The translations under genes were made by a program, and so were the position numbers. Shown piece by piece: positions 62,116-64,000 of a DNA stretch of 64,000 nucleotides. The notes beneath the pieces are model-generated. The model was not told the DNA's origin, made no database searches, and worked only from the letters and a program-made list of their open reading frames with translations. Within the stretch, counting starts at the first letter, position 1. Each line of letters begins with the position of its first letter. Source of the stretch: Lachnospiraceae bacterium (GTDB taxonomy: Bacteria > Bacillota > Clostridia > Lachnospirales > Lachnospiraceae); NCBI GenBank assembly GCA_910575555.1, contig CAJTFX010000008.1, positions 124,001 through 188,000 of the forward strand. Direction: 5' to 3'.

Positions 62116-62208
62116 TACATCGAATAATTAATAACTGCCATTTTCACTTGTCTGTACCATCGAAAGCAGAGCCTGCGTGAATATAGCAGTTATTTAATGT
62201 TCGATGTA
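62116..62208. terminator. Long hairpin between convergent genes
   Basis: A 23-nt arm beginning TACATCGAA (62116) and one ending TTCGATGTA (62208) pair with about four mismatches; the inner ends AATAACTGC and GCAGTTATT are exact. The loop is about 47 nt. It sits between the convergent permease and RpiR genes and may stop transcription both ways or be a small palindromic repeat. Confidence 0.45.
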
Positions 62209-62217
62209 CTAGTACGT

Positions 62218-63075
62218 CTACAGCAGCTTCTGGGCAATAGCTTCTGCCGTAGCGGAGCGGGCTGCTGCAAACAGCTCCGGATTGCGTTTGCAGAACACAT
62301 AAAACAGGCATTCGATGAGAAAAAGCTGTCCCACTTTGGCGGCCACAGAGCCGGACTGGAGCGGGCTTTCGTTGTAGCCGCAAAGAAGAATCACATCAGC
62401 GAATTCCGCAGCCCGTGACTTGGAAAAGTGGGTGATCAGTATAATGGGAATGCCCTGTTTTTTGGCAATATTCATAATGTCCTCCATATCCTTGGTGGAA
62501 CCGGAATAGGAGAAAAACAAAATCACATCCTGAGAAGTTGCCAATGAAACGCTCATGGCCTGCATATGGGAATCCTCAATATGGATAAAGCGGGAAGAAG
62601 CAGTGGAGAAACGGGCCCATGCCTCCATTGCCATCACCATGCTTCCGCCCTGGCCGAAGCAAAAGACACGGTTCGCAGAGGAAAGCAGATCTACGGCTTT
62701 TTCCACGTTTTGTTCGTCCAGAAGCTCCAGTGTTTCATTTAATGATAGAATATTGGAAGCATGGAGCTTTTGGAAAATGCTGCTTAAGGTATCGTCTGAG
62801 GTGATGGTTTCCGGAGCGTAGGAGGGATCGCCCAAATCAGTGACATAATCTGCTTTTGCCAGCGCCAGTTTGAAATCATTATACCCCGACAGGCCCAGTC
62901 CGTGGCAGAACCTCGTAATGGAAGCCTCGGAAACGCCGCTGCGTTCTGCCAGTGAAGAAATAGATAAGTACTGGGTTGTGGAAGTATTGGCAAAAATATA
63001 GTCTGCCAGTTTTTTTCCGGAGCGGGTGAGGGAATGATATTGTTCCGTGATGTATTCTAAAATATTGCCGTTCAA
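62218..63075 (-). CDS. MurR/RpiR-family regulator
   Basis: The N-terminal helix-turn-helix (LSISSLAERSGVSEASITRFCHGLGLSGYNDFK) is followed by a SIS sugar-isomerase-like domain (VFCFGQGGSMVMAMEAWARF, VILFFSYSGSTKDMEDIMNIAKK) that binds phosphosugars. It starts with TTG, 5 nt after a GGTGGAG. Downstream of a ROK-family gene on the same strand, it likely controls uptake or use of an amino sugar or sialic acid, but the substrate cannot be read here. Confidence 0.9.
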   Translation of the reverse strand: MNGNILEYITEQYHSLTRSGKKLADYIFANTSTTQYLSISSLAERSGVSEASITRFCHGLGLSGYNDFKLALAKADYVTDLGDPSYAPETITSDDTLSSIFQKLHASNILSLNETLELLDEQNVEKAVDLLSSANRVFCFGQGGSMVMAMEAWARFSTASSRFIHIEDSHMQAMSVSLATSQDVILFFSYSGSTKDMEDIMNIAKKQGIPIILITHFSKSRAAEFADVILLCGYNESPLQSGSVAAKVGQLFLIECLFYVFCKRNPELFAAARSATAEAIAQKLL

Positions 63076-63122
63076 AATATCTCCACCTTTCTTGAATTAT
63101 GTGTGATTTGGGCCCCGGATGT

Positions 63123-64000
63123 TTAAACTGAGAGTTTGTCTAACACTGCGGCGCCTAACATGCCGGCCTGATTGCCCAGTTCTGCCTTTTTGATCTTCAC
63201 ATGCCGGAAACTGGGAATCAGGTTGGGATAAAGCTGCTCCTGTATCTGTTCAATAACATAAGGCTGTTCCATAATTCCGCCGCCTAAGATAGCGCAGGCG
63301 GGATTCATCATGTGAATAATGGTTATCAGCCCGTATACGATTTCCATAATCCACTGGTCAATCAGTTGCTTTACTTCCGGTTCCTGCATATGTTCAAACA
63401 AAATCCTGCCGTTGGACAGGGCAGGATTCATTGCCCTGGCGCTCTGAACAAGAGCGGTGGTGGAAGCATACCGCTCATAACAGCCGGAAAACATGTCCTC
63501 TTTTAAATTCCGGTGTTCAGGGTGCACAATCACGCCTCCGAATTCACCGGCAGAAAAACTGCTTCCTGAGTATAGCTTCCCACCGGTAAACACTGCGCCT
63601 CCCACGCCGGTTCCGTAAGTCAGGCAGACAAAATCCTTCTGATCCCTGCCGGCTCCGAATACAGACTCTCCAATGGCTGCTGCATTGACATCGTTCTGCA
63701 CAGCAGCAGGAACCTGAAATTCCTGTTCCATAATTTCCTTTAACATGGTTCCCGTATAGCCCGGAATATTTTCATTGGCGTAAATGATGCAGCCGCGGGC
63801 AGGATCTACCTGTCCGGCGGTGCTGATGCCGATTTTTTCAAAGGGGCAGAAGGCCCTGTAACCGGCAATAATCTCTTTGGCTTTGGCTACCACATGGGGG
63901 CCGCCCTGACTGGCTTCTGTGGCGGTTTCTCTGATTTCAGACAAAGCTCCGTTGTCATAAAGCCCTGATTTAATGGCGGTTCCGCCAATGTCAAGTACCA
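63123..64000 (-). CDS. ROK-family sugar kinase, 5'-truncated by window edge
   Basis: The frame is open to the last base; the visible N-terminal strand VLDIGGTAIKSGLYDNG is the ATP-binding start of a ROK protein, so only a few residues are missing. A second phosphate motif (LTYGTGVGGAVFTGGKLYSGSSFSAGEFG) and ILGGGI are present. The zinc-binding ROK Cys cluster is not evident (the expected position reads FSGCYERYASTTAL with one Cys), as in ROK proteins without zinc. N-acetylmannosamine, glucosamine or glucose are typical substrates. Confidence 0.9.
   Translation of the reverse strand, partial: VLDIGGTAIKSGLYDNGALSEIRETATEASQGGPHVVAKAKEIIAGYRAFCPFEKIGISTAGQVDPARGCIIYANENIPGYTGTMLKEIMEQEFQVPAAVQNDVNAAAIGESVFGAGRDQKDFVCLTYGTGVGGAVFTGGKLYSGSSFSAGEFGGVIVHPEHRNLKEDMFSGCYERYASTTALVQSARAMNPALSNGRILFEHMQEPEVKQLIDQWIMEIVYGLITIIHMMNPACAILGGGIMEQPYVIEQIQEQLYPNLIPSFRHVKIKKAELGNQAGMLGAAVLDKLSV

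Noticed and set aside
1-64000. tRNA or rRNA genes
   Set aside because: No stretch with a TTCGAAT-type T-loop in a plausible cloverleaf, and no rRNA-like sequence, was found by eye on either strand. A covariance search was not possible.

Overview
The window looks like a chromosomal segment of a low-to-moderate GC Gram-positive anaerobe of the class Clostridia, most likely a Lachnospiraceae gut commensal of the Blautia or Mediterraneibacter type. Support comes from the Firmicutes gene order infC-rpmI-rplT, rpsO-pnp and pyrH-frr-uppS-cdsA-dxr-rseP-ispG-polC, from strong AGGAGG ribosome binding sites, a PolC-type replicase, a SpoIID-family protein and formate-THF ligase. The genus is a guess. No rRNA, tRNA, CRISPR array or prophage was recognised.

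Layout. 1-5.3 kb: a 5'-truncated SpoIID/LytB-domain gene, a YihY-like membrane protein and an FtsK/SpoIIIE translocase. 5.3-16.2 kb: one-carbon genes fhs and folD, a zinc-ribbon/TPR membrane protein, pheA, a DUF815 ATPase, a Ppx/GppA-HD protein, polyphosphate kinase and a HAD phosphatase. 16.6-21.7 kb: a reverse-strand PHP phosphoesterase, then infC (AUU start, attenuator-like leader), rpmI, rplT, rpsO (structured leader) and pnp. 21.9-25.4 kb: response regulator, ABC ATPase, permease and histidine kinase, with four phased direct repeats before the ABC genes. 25.5-28.9 kb: a ParB-like/BMP-like fusion, a metallophosphoesterase, and on the reverse strand a lipoprotein followed by a small frame-disrupted gene.

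28.9-36.4 kb is a fructoside-utilisation locus: a divergent LacI regulator, two LplB/YtcP-type permeases, a solute-binding lipoprotein, a GH32 enzyme and a PfkB fructokinase split by an apparent one-base indel. 36.7-39.6 kb is a copper module: a CsoR operator inside the promoter, csoR, and copA whose C-terminal metal-binding domain has its own ribosome binding site and start. 39.8-42.7 kb is a soluble hybrid histidine kinase. 43.0-56.5 kb carries envelope, isoprenoid and replication genes (polysaccharide deacetylase, bactofilin, pyrH, frr, uppS, cdsA, dxr, rseP, ispG, polC), interrupted by a 0.69-kb cluster of palindromic repeats.

56.5-64 kb holds an SCP2-like protein, xpt, rlmH, a 1.6-kb island, a GntR/YtrA-ABC operon, and RpiR and ROK genes at the end. 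The island is the clearest accessory region. It lies between two near-identical 28-bp copies of the rlmH 3' end, the same kind of site that SCC elements use in staphylococci. It carries a SymE-like gene broken by a perfect 19-bp tandem duplication and an Rpn-type PD-(D/E)XK nuclease gene, but no recombinase. Three genes in the window carry frame disruptions, so either real gene decay, switching, or sequencing error should be considered.
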